Source: Echinarachnius parma (taxonomy: Eukaryota; Echinodermata; Echinoidea; Clypeasteroida; Echinarachniidae). From it: 64,000 nt of DNA. The stretch lies in contig JBAMJV010001867.1 in the NCBI GenBank assembly GCA_037951105.1, positions 1 to 64,000 on the forward strand. Reading direction: 5' to 3'. Positions 9,842 through 21,659 of the stretch are shown here, piece after piece. Position numbers and translations under genes: made by a program. The notes beneath the pieces were generated by a model. That model searched no databases and was not told the DNA's origin. It saw nothing but the letters and a program-made list of their open reading frames with translations. Numbering within the stretch: the first letter of the stretch is position 1; every line of letters begins with the position of its first letter.

Positions 9842-10062
9842 GCCCAGCGCACACAGAACCGACTCGATCCGATCCGACTGGTTTTCAGTCACGCTAGAGG
9901 CGGTTTCACTCAGTCGAAGCCGGTTCAACATGTTCAATAGGCCTCGGATTACCTCCGCCTGGCTCCTGATTGGCAAAATCGGATTCATTGGGTAAGGCAT
10001 ACTGAGCCGATCCGACTGAACACCAGTCGGATCGGGTCGTGTCGGCTCTGTGTGCGTTGGGC
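9842..10062. mobile_element. Family G MITE, copy 3, abutting copy 2
   Basis: It begins GCCCAGCGCACACAGAACCG directly after the shared TTAA and ends GGCTCTGTGTGCGTTGGGC followed by TTCA (10063-10066). Same length class as the other G copies (221 bp). Its position, end to end with copy 2, implies insertion at the existing TTAA. Confidence 0.85.
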
Positions 10063-10169
10063 TTCACGATTACCAACTCGAAATGGGGTATAGCGTGATT
10101 ATAAAGTCCGAAATTAATTTTTTTTAAAGTAAACCACATGTAGAGTTAGTTAGTTCGGACTATGTATAT

Positions 10170-10567
10170 CCCGGGGGGGGCCACTCAACTATATTGCTGT
10201 ACACACGCGCGACCACAGGATTTTCAAACCCACCCTAAACAAGTTTTAATCCATTGGTCAAATTGATACCCTATTCAAGTATTTTCGCGTGCTTTTTTTG
10301 ACAATTTTGCCCCCTAAACAAGTATAACTCCTAAAACATACCCCTAAACAAGGTCTACGTCAATTGCTCTCAACAAGTTTGGAGAAAAAGACACCCTAAA
10401 CGCGTATTTGTTTAACTCCACAAACATACCCTTTTTCAGATTTTGGCCTTTTTGACACCCTAAACGCGTGACGCGCGTGACGCGCCATGATCGGCAAAAA
10501 GTACCCTTTTTACGCGTTTTTTTGGTCGCGCCTGTGTACAGCAATATAGTTGAGTGGCCCCCCCGGG
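10170..10567. mobile_element. hAT-like MITE with exact 8-bp duplication ATGTATAT
   Basis: ATGTATAT is duplicated at 10162-10169 and 10568-10575. The ends are inverted over more than 35 bp (CCCGGGGGGGGCCACTCAAC, then TATATTGCTGTACACA). The interior contains repeated CACCCTAAAC words and ACGCGT-rich DNA. No transposase frame. Confidence 0.85.
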
Positions 10568-10692
10568 ATGTATATCAAGACATGCCCACGGCATGACTTA
10601 AATAAAGAGCGGATGTTCTATGCAAATGAATATAAAATAAGAGCATTTTTACCTTTTATAGTCATGCAGTGGGTACGTCTTGGTAGAGAATG

Positions 10693-10860
10693 CCAATACT
10701 GTCACACATGTCATAGTGGCCACCTGTCTTTAGCAGCCAACCTGCATATAATGGCCACCAAAAGTGATCCCCTTCAAAGGAAAACAGCGTAATGGAACCT
10801 GTCTACAGTGGCCACTTTTCTTGCTTGCCTTAGGTGGTCAATATACACAAGTTTGACTGT
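10693..10860. repeat. Dispersed repeat (GTGGCCACCTGTCT motif), copy 1
   Basis: It shares 'cacctgtct.tagcagccaac', 'ctgc.tataa' and 'atggaacctgtcta' with 21660-21827. It has internal near-repeats of GTGGCCAC. Class not determined. Confidence 0.5.
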
Positions 10861-11089
10861 ACATTTGAGTCTGGGCTATGCACGATCCTATGTTAACACA
10901 CTCTAGGTGACAATTAGTATATTTATCACATATCACATATCGCAGGGTGCTATAACACTGTTTTTTCTTCAAAGACTGGCCCATTCGGGTATGTAGATTT
11001 GTAATAAGCGAAAGAAAGAAAAATTACTAGGGGAAAAAAAAGTATGTTGCTATGTATAAGTGGTTAAGTTTCAGCTTTTGTTCGTGCGC

Positions 11090-11540
11090 ACTCAGATTAT
11101 GTTTCATATAATTTATAAAACTAATTGTATAATTTGAAAAAGGTTTGATAAAAATCGGATCAGAAACGGTCGAAATATCCATAAATATATCGGATTGGCA
11201 TAAATGTGGGGGCCACCTTTCATTCAATCATTTGAGAAAATGTTTAGAAATTCTACACATTTTTTGATGATCTCTCTAGGACTCTATTGAATAATAATTT
11301 CCCCCAAACATCACATTCACATATTTTGATTTGAAAATGGTTGCAACTTGAGGTGTCTGGAGGGCGCCCTCTTGTGTTGACAGCTGCTTTCTGAATGAAA
11401 ACAGCCCGGTAACTTAGCCGTTTATACGTTTTCTACCATTCCAGCAAAATTTCATTATAACTGTTAGCAGGTTAGTTTTTAATGGTAATTGACAAGTTTT
11501 AGTTACTAAAATTCTGTTTGACCAAAACTGGACTTTCCCT
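11090..11540. mobile_element. Diverged family A MITE
   Basis: 'aaaatcgg.tcagaaacgg', 'gaaatatccataaatat', 'gagggcgccctctt' and the right end GACCAAAACTGGACTTTCCCT followed by TTAA (11541-11544) match family A. The left end is too eroded to place exactly. Confidence 0.6.
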
Positions 11541-11544
11541 TTAA

Positions 11545-11640
11545 TACAAATAAAATGTGGGAACCGCTAGAGTTCCAAGTAAGTTTTGTGGATGTTGACA
11601 ATGTTTCTAGATCGCTTTAGCATTTATTGTGTAGATGATT
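11545..11640. mobile_element. Family B fragment abutting family A
   Basis: 'ggaaccgctagagttccaag' and 'ttttgtggatgttgacaatg' match the right third of family B. It starts just after the TTAA of the family A copy. Heavily truncated. Confidence 0.5.
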
Positions 11641-12073
11641 TATGGTAAATTAATTATCTCATTTTCGATTTTGATATAAATGTTGTTCTTATGCGTTTGA
11701 AATTGAAATAACCGATTCAAAATTGGTATTGTACTTATCTATTTTATACACATTACGAATGGTATCATTAATGGCTGATTGAAATGTGCAATACATCAAA
11801 TCAAACTATTTCTTTACATGGTATAAACCATATCTGGTAAAGGATTCGTATCTTAATCGCGATTTCAATATCAATTTTAACGTGATATGATGGTGCTGAG
11901 TATAATCACACCTATTATCAATCTGTCTTTGTACTATGTGAAAGGAAATGTAAAAAGAGATAACGACTGTGTACTAGTACGCTTCTTATAAGTAGGGGTT
12001 GTGTCACTAGTATTATGAACAATGTGTTGAAAATAATATCTCCCTGCGCGTCGGGTTGGTGAAACTAGTTTAA

Positions 12074-12486
12074 AAGTTCCCTGAAATCCGAAATTAAGTT
12101 GCCTTTAACTATTATGTATTAGTGTATACATCAACTATTTGTTTACTATTGGACCTACATATGTTTTGCATATTTTAAACGATTTAAGCTATTTTTTTCA
12201 GTTTGCTATGCCCCACCTCCAAAAAAAACCTCTCCAGAGTAAATATCCCCCAGTGACATCATCTGTTTATCTCCGGTTAACTTACCAATGATTGACAGGT
12301 TATGTCACTGGGGATTTTTACTCTGAAGAGTTTTTCTTTAGAGATATATAGCAAACTTATGAAAATAATTGCTTAAATGATTAAAAATATACAAAACATA
12401 TGTAGGTCCAATAGTTAACAAATAGTTGATGTATACACTAATACATAACAGTTGAATGCAACTTGCAATTTGATTTCAGGGATCCT
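12074..12486. mobile_element. TTAA-flanked foldback element, 413 bp
   Basis: TTAA at 12070-12073 and 12487-12490. Ends AAGTTCCCTGAAATC and GATTTCAGGGATCCT. The inverted arms are long ('tacatcaactatttgtttac', 'ggacctacatatgttttg'), each about 150 bp, around a centre with 'ccccagtgacatcatctg'. Confidence 0.8.
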
Positions 12487-12490
12487 TTAA

Positions 12491-13059
12491 TATGATGACG
12501 CACGATATAAGTACATGCACTGTAGTATAGCTTTTACATTCTTATTTCCTTAAACGTTGAAATCATGTAAATCGTGAAACACTATTGAGCACGTCGAATC
12601 ATTTAAATTGCTTTTATTTCCTTCATGAATTATTTGGCAGTATATATCATTTGTTTTTACTTTTGCAAATAATAGTTCAATTTAATATTAAATCCTTCGT
12701 TACATGAAGACCTATAACTATGAGGTAAGAGTGTCATTAATGACGATCGGAATACAAAAGTCGTGATAGATATTACGCAACAAGTTCTTTGTTTATTATA
12801 TTCGAGAAAAACATTCATTTCTATTATTACATTTCAATGTATTCTGTTTATCATGTTCACGTTTTACGCTGTTCAATGTTCAAGATTTGTGATTATATCT
12901 GTCAGATTAAACTATTTTATAAATCAAACAATGTAGTTCTAGTTTTGCTTCATTGAGTGACAATAATTGGGGGGGGGGGGGGGGGGGGAAGAAAAAGCGT
13001 GCGATCCGTATATCAAAATTGTAGAAAAACATATTCACGGATTGTGAAATGAAAAATTA
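12491..13059. other. No supported feature
   Basis: AT-rich sequence with a G run of about 18 near 12970. No gene or complete element seen. Confidence 0.4.
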
Positions 13060-13554
13060 CACTGTTAAAACGCTGTGTAAAAATGGTTGTTGAATCTTTT
13101 TATACAACTTTATGTGTAGCATGAATAGTTGTAGAAAGAAGGATTGTGTAAAGCGGCCATTGTTCAAGCGTTGTTGACAAGTGTTAAATCACGTGATAGT
13201 TTCGACCGCGAAATCACCGCGACAAAACCCCTTTTGTCCCCCAGCAGACCAAGCGAACCGAGTTAGCGCAGTCAGTAGCGTGTTAGACTTATAACCCAAA
13301 GACCCCCGGTTCGATTCCGACCTTGCCCCTTTTTAGTACAGTCCTTTTTGTATTTGCTATTTCAACAACAGGGTTGTTGAAATTTATTCTAAATAACATT
13401 TGTTATAAAAAATTAAAACAACAGTTGTGTAAACTTTAAACAACTGGGGTTGTTGAATGTTTTCAACAACAGTTCGATGGTTCATATGTTAAACAGCGGT
13501 TGTTGAAAATGTTCAACAAGTTGTTGAATTTGTTTACACAGCGTGTTAACAGTG
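13060..13554. mobile_element. Element with CACTGTTAA ends enclosing a tRNA-like sequence
   Basis: Left CACTGTTAAAACGCTGTGTA faces right GCGTGTTAACAGTG. Inside each end are inverted copies of TTGTTGAA-rich repeats. CACTG/CAGTG termini recall CACTA (EnSpm) elements and match the tips of the 8.3-kb unit at 28605-36943. No target duplication resolved. Confidence 0.5.
13254..13329 (+). tRNA. tRNA-like relic (possible Ile-TAT ancestry)
   Basis: The A-box-like GTTAGCGCAGTCAGTAGCG and B-box-like GGTTCGATTCC sit at tRNA spacing. Between them an anticodon-type loop CTTATAA would read TAT. The anticodon stem has two apparent mismatches and the acceptor ends pair poorly, so it is a tRNA-derived pseudogene or SINE head, not a confident functional tRNA. 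It lies in the middle of the CACTG-ended element. Confidence 0.4.
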
Positions 13555-13736
13555 TGTAATAAATGTGGTTGCATTTGAAACTTAAATAACATTACAACCA
13601 TGAATATCATACATTTTATCTTGATTCCTTTTTAAGAAAAGGTTGGGCAACCATTTACATTCATGTAGTAAGGGAGAATTGAGGTATTTTCTTTCAACCC
13701 TCTGAGGCTATGACTACGAGTGTCAAATAAAAGGCC

Positions 13737-14048
13737 TGGGATGTTTCACAAAAATCCTAAGTTGAACTTAACTTTAAGTTGGACTTAAAAATTATGGAAA
13801 GCCATTAATAGTTTCTTTTGTATTTTTCTTGCAAAATTGTTTTAAAAGGAATGAAAAGGGAAATCATGAATATATATATTATATTATAAAGTTGATTTCA
13901 CGTTCTGGGTGTAAAATTTATGAACATACTAAAATACTTGCATTTTTGCTTTTGAATATATTTTATTCCAAGGCTACAAATGGCTTTCCATAATGTTTAA
14001 GTCCAACTTAGAGTTAAATTCAACTTAGGATCTTTGTGAAACACCCCC
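13737..14048. mobile_element. Family F palindromic MITE
   Basis: Ends CTGGGATGTTTCACAAAAAT and the inverse GATCTTTGTGAAACACCCCCC, followed by inverted 'taagttgaacttaactttaa' and 'attatggaaagccatt' segments. A single end of the same family (ggtgtttcacaaagattcta) is at 17101. Confidence 0.7.
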
Positions 14049-14305
14049 CAGGTCACATATCGCCGGATAGCGTAAACGAATGCCCGATCCGATGGGGAAT
14101 AAAATTTTCCATCCGTTCGTTTCCATCCATCCGTATGCGTTTCTTGTCCGTCCCTTGTCAGACGATGTACGTTGTTATATCGTTCAGGCGGAATTGTTTG
14201 TGCATGAAGCAATGGCCCCGTCTTTCACCACCGGATAATTTGATTTCGCAAATGTTCTATTCGTCCGGCATCCGTTTTACGCTATCCGGTGATATGTGAC
14301 CGAGC
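14048..14305. mobile_element. Family E MITE, copy 2, abutting family F
   Basis: CAGGTCACATATCGCCGGAT with AGCGTAAACG at left and CGTTTTACGCTATCCGGTGA with TATGTGACCGAGC at right match the copy at 9221. The left tip merges with the end of family F, so the exact junction is uncertain. Confidence 0.65.
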
Positions 14306-14557
14306 ATTTACTTGATAATTTATTTTAATTAGACGAATTTAAATTGATAGTTTAACTCCGCTTTCACCTACAACGAATAGAAACTTGGTAAGAAGTTGAT
14401 TGATTAATTTTGCACTAATTATCTATATGGTAGATACTCAGGAGCAATATAAACTTATCCAATTATACGAATATTGGGTTACATTTTTAAGTCGTGCTCT
14501 AAAGTAGCAATAATTTGGACATCCCTTCTGTACCAAATTCCATTTGTTTTGCCTTAA

Positions 14558-15123
14558 AGGGATAGTCGAGTGTTGGTGTAGAGGGCGCTGCACAAACATT
14601 TTGTTTGTGAGATAATGAAAAACTGAGTGTCAAATTTGAAAGAGCATACAATTTTGATGACAGAATAAACTTTATTTGATCAAAATCGGTTCAGAAATGG
14701 CTGAAATATCCATAAACATAACCATTTGTTATAATTGTTGGGCCCCACATTATTTGATTCGATAATTTTGAACCAGCCGTTAAAAAAATAATAATTATAC
14801 TTCCTCTTTTCCAAAATTTACAAAAGAGGCTTTTAAATAGTTGTTGATTATCTCTCTATCTAATCACTATTTCAGCAAAACATCACATGCACAGTATTTT
14901 ATTTAAAATGGTTGAAACCGATGATTTTTAGAGAGCGCTCTTTTGAGTTTTAACGGCTCTTTTTTAATGATAACAGGTTTTTTACTTAGTCTTTTGTAAT
15001 GTTGTATACCTTTCAAGCAGTAGAGTTAGAACTTTTAGTTTGTAATGTTATGGTGCAGATTTTGGTTACTAAAATTCAGTTTGACCAAAACTGTACTCTC
15101 TTTACCAAAACTCAACTACCCCT
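14558..15123. mobile_element. Family A TTAA-type MITE, copy 2
   Basis: TTAA at 14554-14557. Left end AGGGATAGTCGAGTG, right end ACTCAACTACCCCT; the right TTAA is mutated (agac). The interior shares 'gaacc.gattttgatcaaa' and 'agagggcg' motifs with other A copies. Confidence 0.8.
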
Positions 15124-16128
15124 AGACAGAATAGTAAAACAAAATTGAAAAAAAATTAAATAAATAAATAAATTGATGAATAAATAAAAAGTGAGTTTTT
15201 AAAGAAAAATAGTAAGAAAATAAGCTAGTTTTCCACTATTTTGCCAGGGCAGAGTCGTGTGGCTTTATACGGGGCAAATCAAATGAGAAAGAATTAGAAA
15301 ACGCACGAAGTCTGCCCCATGCATGCGATCGTTCGCATACAACCCCCCCCCCCCCCCCTCCCCCTGTTCAGTAAGAGCTCGTGACGCCACTGATTGTGAC
15401 GTTCTTCGATTTTATTCATTTGATATACTTACCGGCTTCTTCACCGTAATTTTGGCCCTTCAAAGTAAGATTCGGACTGTGCATAACGATACAAATAACA
15501 TTAATACTGAAGAAAACAAATTGAAAACCTACAAAATTGAAGTCCTGCGATTTGACAGTGATTATGATGACATGGATACCGCACCTTAATTAAGAAGTCC
15601 AGATTTGTGCCTATAATCATAGGAGAGGTTTCTCATTAAAAACAAATTGTACAAAACCAAACCAAAAATAACCGAACAAGAAACAGAGGAAAACAAAAAC
15701 AGATTCATCCTTATTTTGCTTTGGATATCGTCAGAACTTTTACACAACAAACCGTAACAAAAATAGATAGACAAACATAAATACGAATGAACGAAACGGC
15801 GATACAAATTAGCACCAGTATTTACAGTGATGAGGAAATTGATATCGTGCTCATATGCGTAGATAGGAGGCAGAGGGCTCACCTCATATTCTAGGAAATA
15901 TTTTACATTTTGAGGCGTGAAGACCGGAAGGATGGTCGTATGTATAGGATGGCAGACAACATCGGCCATTAGCCCCACCCCCACCCCCCACACCCACACA
16001 CACACCCATCCCCAGTTTTCCCAGAAAAAAAATCCGGTATTATCATGTTTTTTGTTTACATATTCATCACATCGATACTGTAAAGACAAACTGCTGTCAG
16101 TTATCCATCGATATATTATAACCGTATC
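15124..16128. other. AT-rich DNA with C-rich runs; no gene supported
   Basis: C runs near 15341-15358 and a CCCCACCC/CACACA-rich patch at 15972-16010. A 167-codon minus-strand frame (15586-16089) and an 88-codon plus frame (15323-15589) exist. They show no domains, good splice context or convincing codon pattern, and I treat them as chance. Confidence 0.45.
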
Positions 16129-16132
16129 TTAA

Positions 16133-16510
16133 AGGGATCTAGTAACTTTGGTGACATGTGTAAAGAGTGATGAATGGTTGATGCAATGTATATTGTTGTT
16201 ATCTCATATGTCCACAGGGTATTGTGTGAACATTTCAAGTCAAATGGACGTTGCATGGCCGAGTAATGAGCAAAAATGCAAAGTGATATTCACTAACTCA
16301 CTGCACTCACTTTGTATACGGTTTCGAAAATCCAACGGATAATTTATTATATGAACACTTCAATCGTACATATCTTTGTAACGAAAGGGAAATTTGAAAA
16401 ACCGAAACCTGTCCCATGATTTTATTGTTAATACGAATACAACAAGGTATGAGGGAACCGCTAGAATTCAAATTTGATTTTGAGGATTTGGACAATGTTA
16501 CTAAGTCCCT
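16133..16510. mobile_element. Family B TTAA-type MITE, copy 2
   Basis: TTAA at 16129-16132 and 16511-16514. Ends AGGGATCTAGTAACTTTG and ATGTTACTAAGTCCCT. Orientation is inverse to the copy at 6023. Confidence 0.85.
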
Positions 16511-16514
16511 TTAA

Positions 16515-16887
16515 CAAATTATTCCAGAATCTCTTTCGATTATGCGCGTTGGTGAAATGTTAGAAGGTCTGAGCCAAATTTCACCATAATCTTGAATTTA
16601 ATTAACATGATGGAGAAGAGGTATGTGATTATTATAGTTGGAAAACCTATACCATTAAAGTAGAGAGAGGATTTATGGATATCCGAGTAATTATGTTGAT
16701 ACAGATATCACCGGCTTAATATCATATAGGAAATGATAAGGAAATATAAATAATAATTTGGATTTACCATGTTTACTTAGAGCATTTTATAACGGTACGC
16801 CAAAATGCCTAGATGAGGCCATTTTAAGTATATATAAAAATACGAATTGATTTCGTTCAGGAAGGTGTAACGCGCATTGTAACATAA
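16515..16887. other. No supported feature
   Basis: AT-rich unique-looking sequence. No gene signal. Confidence 0.4.
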
Positions 16888-17052
16888 GGGTCCCGTTGCA
16901 GAAAGAGATACAATCGATTGTAAAATACAATTGATTGTAAGTCAGAAACTTTGCGCGTTTCAACCAATCAGATTCGCGCATTTAAAACACATGAACTGAC
17001 TTACAATTAATTGTAACTTACAATCGATTGTATCTCTTTCTGCAACGGGGCC
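16888..17052. mobile_element. Family D palindromic MITE, copy 2
   Basis: GTCCCGTTGCAGAAAGAGAT at left and CTTTCTGCAACGGGGCC at right. The core has CAACCAATCAGATTCGCGCA. Nearly the same length as copy 1. Confidence 0.85.
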
Positions 17053-17379
17053 ATAGTGTCTAAAATGGGATGCGAAATATGCGGCCATATATAAACTGGG
17101 GGTGTTTCACAAAGATTCTAAGTTGAACCTAAAGTGGAATATGGAATGCCTGAGCAGATTATGTCAACCGCCCTCAAAATAGTGGTGGAAATTGATATCA
17201 AACAAAGTGAAAATGCCAAGGGCAACCTTGTCATATTATTTCTATATAGTCGTGTTTTTCTTTTGCAAAATATCAATTTGTGCCTCGTATTATATTATGT
17301 AACATGCCTGACAACTACTCCATATTGTACATGCCACCCACTTGTGAAATGATGATATGATCTTTTGGACTCCCTCTCC

Positions 17380-18960
17380 CTAGTAAGTGCCGTAGCCGGC
17401 GGTAACCGACGATATTTCTGCGAATCATAATTTGTCTGTAGATATTAGTGACATATCCTTTGTGAATGACTGGCATTGCTGTATACACTTCATCAGTTAT
17501 ACATTTTGGACGATAATTAAAGTGCACCATTAACATCATTTTCCATGAACATAATATTAATTCGTAATTTGGCCTTTTCATTATGAATATTTATCATTTT
17601 CTATCACCTCAAATCATGGGTATAATTGGGGTTGAACCGTTACGTAAGCGGTAACCAACGAAATTATATTTCTGCGAATCAAATGTTTGTGTGTACTGCG
17701 GTGATTAACTGTCATTGTTGTGGGAGTGTACAACAATATGTGAATGTTTGATGATAATTAAAGTGCACCGTTAATGAAGGGACAACATTATTTCTGCGAA
17801 TCTGATATTTTCGTAGTTTGGCCTTTCATTAAGAATATTTATCATTTGCTATAGCACTTCAATTCATGAGTATAAATGGGGTAAACCGTTACGTAAGCGG
17901 TCACCGACGAAATTATATTTCTGCGAATCCAATCTTTGTGTGTAGATATTGATGACCTTACTGTGGTGAATGCCTATCATTTTTGTGGGAGTGTACAACA
18001 ATCTGTAAATTTTTGATGATAATTAAAGTGCACCATTCAATTTCCATGATTTCTGTGAATCTGAGATGATTGTAGTTTGACCTTTTCAATAAGAATGTTT
18101 ATCATTTGCTAGCACTTGAATTCATTTGTATAAATGGGGTGAACCGTTACGTAAGCGGTAACCGTCGACATCATATTTCTGCGAATCAAATGTTTTCGTG
18201 TAGATATTGGTGACATTTCCTTGGTGAATGAATGGCATTGTTGTATACACTTCATCAGTTATACAATCTTGATGATAAATACTTTTCTGTGAACCTAATA
18301 TTTTGGTAGTTTGGCCTTTTTTTGCTAGCACTTCAATTCATCAGTATAATTGGGGTGAACCGAAGCGGATAACCGTCGACATCATATTTCTGTGAATCAA
18401 ATGTTTTCATGCAGATCTGAAGTGAAAGAATGTTATTGTTGCACACTCCATTAGTTATAAGTTTTTGATGATAATTACAGTCTAAGGGACATCATTATAT
18501 TTCTATGTATCTGATGTTTTGGTAGATTCTATATATACTTGTGACCTTCAATAATTATCATTTGGGCACACTTCACTTCATCGGTAAGGTTTAATGATAC
18601 CGTTACGTGAGACAATTATATTTCTGTGTACATGATGTTTATGTTCTAGCTAATGATGGAATGTTCATGATCATAATCATAATCAAAGTACCACTGTCGT
18701 GAATTTGCATCGGTAAGCTTATGATATGAATACAAAGTGAAAATTAAGTATGGGACATAATGATATTTCTTTGAATCAGATGTTTGTGTAGAATTATGTA
18801 GATGACTAAAGTCTTTTTCATGAAAAATATTTATCATTTACGCGATCATCGGCATATGTTTTATGATAATGGAAATTGAACGGTTATAAGTAAGAGACAA
18901 CAAACCTTTCGGTGAATCCGATGTTTGTGTGCTATATTGATGCTACTCTTTTTGTAAATA
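17380..18960. repeat. Tandem array, about 250-bp unit, progressively decayed
   Basis: 'gcggtaaccgacga' followed by 'atttctgcgaatc' recurs at about 17398, 17648, 17897, 18154 and 18364. Companion motifs are 'gatgataattaaagtgcacc' and 'aatatttatcattt'. Later units, to about 18960, are shorter and eroded. Frames of 60-88 codons inside are repeat by-products. Confidence 0.7.
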
Positions 18961-18987
18961 GTTCTTATACCCGTGAAGCGGTCCGCT

Positions 18988-19068
18988 TCATCGTCATCAT
19001 CGTCATCATCATCATCATCACCATCATCATCAGATGATCATTATCATCATCATCATCAGATGATGATG

Positions 19069-19120
<52 letters not shown>
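18988..19120. repeat. (ATC)n microsatellite with orientation switch
   Basis: About 130 bp of CAT/ATC repeats, interrupted by cagatgatcattatcatc and cagatgatgatgatcatc segments that reverse the repeat orientation for a few units. Confidence 0.95.
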
Positions 19121-19217
19121 AGTCATCAATATGAGCTAGGGCTCTGTGAAATTTAAGCTGCCTTGAACCCTGATGTTTTGTTAATATAGGCCTGTTTTAT
19201 CAAATCTGTTTGATTAA

Positions 19218-19522
19218 GGCCCAGTGCCCCAGTCCCATACTGACGATTTTCACGGCGACTCGCAACGATTTACTAGAATGAATCGACTCGATTTAGCCAC
19301 GGTTTTGGGCATGGGCGTAGCGACTTACGTAATACCTATTCATCAGGGGGGTGAATGATTATCATCCCCCCAGTTGAATGGGTATTAATGACAGATCTAC
19401 GCCCATGGTTTTGGGGAAGAACCGATACGATGTAATACGATGCAACACGACCTAAGCGATTTTTTCGACGAACGTCAAATCGTTGCGATTCGCCGTGAAA
19501 ATCGTCAGTATGGGACTGGGCC
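19218..19522. mobile_element. TTAA-flanked MITE (family H) with a nested hAT MITE
   Basis: TTAA at 19214-19217 and 19523-19526. Ends GGCCCAG(TGCCCCAG)TCCCATACTGACG and CGTCAGTATGGGACTGGGCC, with inverted GATTTTCACGGCGA and TCGCAACGATTT arms. The left end has an 8-bp internal duplication. The element at 19310-19407 lies inside it. Confidence 0.8.
19310..19407. mobile_element. hAT-like MITE with exact 8-bp duplication, nested in family H
   Basis: CATGGGCGTAGCGACTTACG at left and TCTACGCCCATG at right. GTTTTGGG is duplicated at 19302-19309 and 19408-19415. Sister of the element at 4906-5020 in the peptide gene. Confidence 0.85.
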
Positions 19523-19526
19523 TTAA

Positions 19527-19925
19527 ATTTCTCGCCTTATGGCATGGACTATTGTCCATAAATAAAATATTTGTTGTTTTTATAAAAAGTATTATGTGCG
19601 CCGTCACAGTGTATCTTGTTTTTTTGTATTATTTGGAATTTTGTTCATGTATAACATATGTATCGTTAGTTCAAAATCTGTTCATGGCCAAACATAATTA
19701 TTTATACTGTAAATATTATTTGGTAAAGCAAATTCGGTAAAACCCCCATCTGCAATGTGGGTTTATAAATAGTGTGTTTGTTTGAAATTAAGTCTTATAA
19801 TTATGAATAATTATGTTATGTCGGATTTCGTTAATGACATCAAGCAGGTAAGGTTTGTGTCATTTTGTGTATAAATTATATCATCGCATGCAGAATATTA
19901 TGACATTACTTAGACAACGCCCAAC
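19527..19925. other. No supported feature
   Basis: AT-rich sequence with a chance 85-codon frame that begins inside the end of family H. Confidence 0.4.
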
Positions 19926-19929
19926 TTAA

Positions 19930-20452
19930 AGGGATAGTTGAGTTCTGGTAGAGAGAGTACAGTTTTAGTCAAACTGAGTTTTAGTAACCAAAACCTGCAC
20001 CATTACATTACAAACTAATAGTTATAACTCCACCATGCTCAAAAGGAATAACACAAATTTCAAACAAATAAGTAAAAAGCCTGATATCATTCAAAAAGAG
20101 CTGTTTAATCTAAAGAGGGCGCTTTCAAAAAACGCATTTGTTTCAACCATTTAAAATAAAATATTGTGCATGTGATGTTTTGTTGAAATAGTGATTAGAT
20201 AGAGAGATAATCAACAACTAAAACGAATTTTAACGGCTGGTTCAAAATTATCGAATACTTGTGGGTCCCCACATTTATTACAAATGGTTATGTTTATGGA
20301 TATTCCAGCCGTTTCTGAACCGATTTTGATCAAATAAAGTTTATTCTGCCATTAAAATTGTATGCTCTTTCAAATTTGACACTCAGTTTTTCATTATCTC
20401 ACAACAAAATTATTTTGTGTAGCGCCCTCTCTATCAAAACTCAACTATCCCT
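19930..20452. mobile_element. Family A TTAA-type MITE, copy 3
   Basis: TTAA at 19926-19929 and 20453-20456. Ends AGGGATAGTTGAGTTCTGG and AAAACTCAACTATCCCT. The right TTAA is shared with the next element. Confidence 0.9.
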
Positions 20453-20456
20453 TTAA

Positions 20457-21270
20457 CCCTAATCCCATTAGGTTATTTTGATCACTCGAGTCCATTAGGG
20501 GGGGGGGGGGCCTTTTTGGCCCCCCCCCCCCTCAAATCTCGGCAACGAATGGAACGATTGACTTGAAAATTGGCACATACGTAAAACAAGTCGAGTAGAA
20601 TAAGAATTTTAAGAAAAAAATAATAATTGAGCATTATTTTTTTTTTTAATAATTAATTAATATTTTGAATATGCAAATTTTTGACGAATTTGGGGAAAAT
20701 TTGGATTTTCATCTAAAATCAAGAGAAATTACAGGATTTCTTCAGGTTTTCTGTAAAAAATTTCTTTTGAGTATCTCAATGATAAATATGAAGTTTAAAA
20801 TCTTCATGTATTTAGAAAAGCTCGAGAAATAAGGATATTTCCTTATTTCTTTTGTATTTCATTGTTTTTATTCTTATGTATTTTATTGTTTTATTGTTTT
20901 TTTTGTTTTGTTTTTTAAGTAGAATTTATCTCTGAAGTGTATGAATTAAACTAATAACAAAGCAATAATCAAAATTATGATTCAATGTAACAATTATAAC
21001 AGATTTGGAGTTTACATGGCATCGGATATATGAATTACATAGAAACCTGTACAAAAATTGCATTTTTTTGTGACGGCTGAGTAATTATCCACCTCTAAAA
21101 TCAGTTCTACAAGTCCGACCGGGGTGAATTATATATCAAAACATGCGGGAGACTTGAGAGAAAAAAGTCATGAAAGTTGAACGTGAAATTCCAATCGGTC
21201 TAGATGCACGTCGAAAAAAACGACAGGGGGGGCCTAAAAGGCCCCCCCCCCCCCCCTAATGGGATTAGGG
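20457..21270. mobile_element. TTAA-flanked element (family C), 814 bp
   Basis: TTAA at 20453-20456 and 21271-21274. Ends CCCTAATCCCATTAGG and CCTAATGGGATTAGGG. Paired G and C runs with GGCCTTTTTGGCC-like palindromes lie just inside both ends. The interior is AT-rich without a transposase frame. It shares both TTAA sites with its neighbours. Confidence 0.8.
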
Positions 21271-21274
21271 TTAA

Positions 21275-21651
21275 AGGGATCTAGTAACTTTGCTGGCAAG
21301 TGCAAAAAGTGATGAGTGATTAATAAAATGTATATTGGAGTGATCTGATATGTCCACAAAATAATGTGTGAAAACTTCACGTTAATTGGATGTTTTTTGG
21401 CTGAGATATGAGCAAAACTGCAAAGTGATATTCACTAACTCATTGTACTTACTTTGTACGCGGCATAACATTATCCCGTAGATAATTTCATATCTGAACA
21501 CTTCGTAAATTTCTTTTGAAAGAAATTGACATTTAAAAAAAGGAAACCTGTCCCGTGCTTTGAATGTTAATATGAATATGATAAGGTATGAGAGAACCAC
21601 TATATAGTTCCAAGTAAGTTTTGAGGATTTTGACAATGTTACTAAGTCCCT
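21275..21651. mobile_element. Family B TTAA-type MITE, copy 3
   Basis: The left TTAA (21271-21274) is shared with family C. Left end AGGGATCTAGTAACTTTG, right end GTTACTAAGTCCCT followed by TTTA, an eroded TTAA. Confidence 0.85.
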
Positions 21652-21659
21652 TTTAGAGA

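Noticed and set aside
15586..16089. 167-codon minus-strand frame with hydrophobic segments
   Set aside because: Low-complexity Trp/Val/Gly stretch from a CACCCC tract, no family resemblance, and no splice partners or conserved motif visible.
17380..18960. Regular spacing considered as a CRISPR-like array
   Set aside because: Units are about 250 bp, repeats are not short and identical, spacers are themselves repeats, and the context is eukaryotic.
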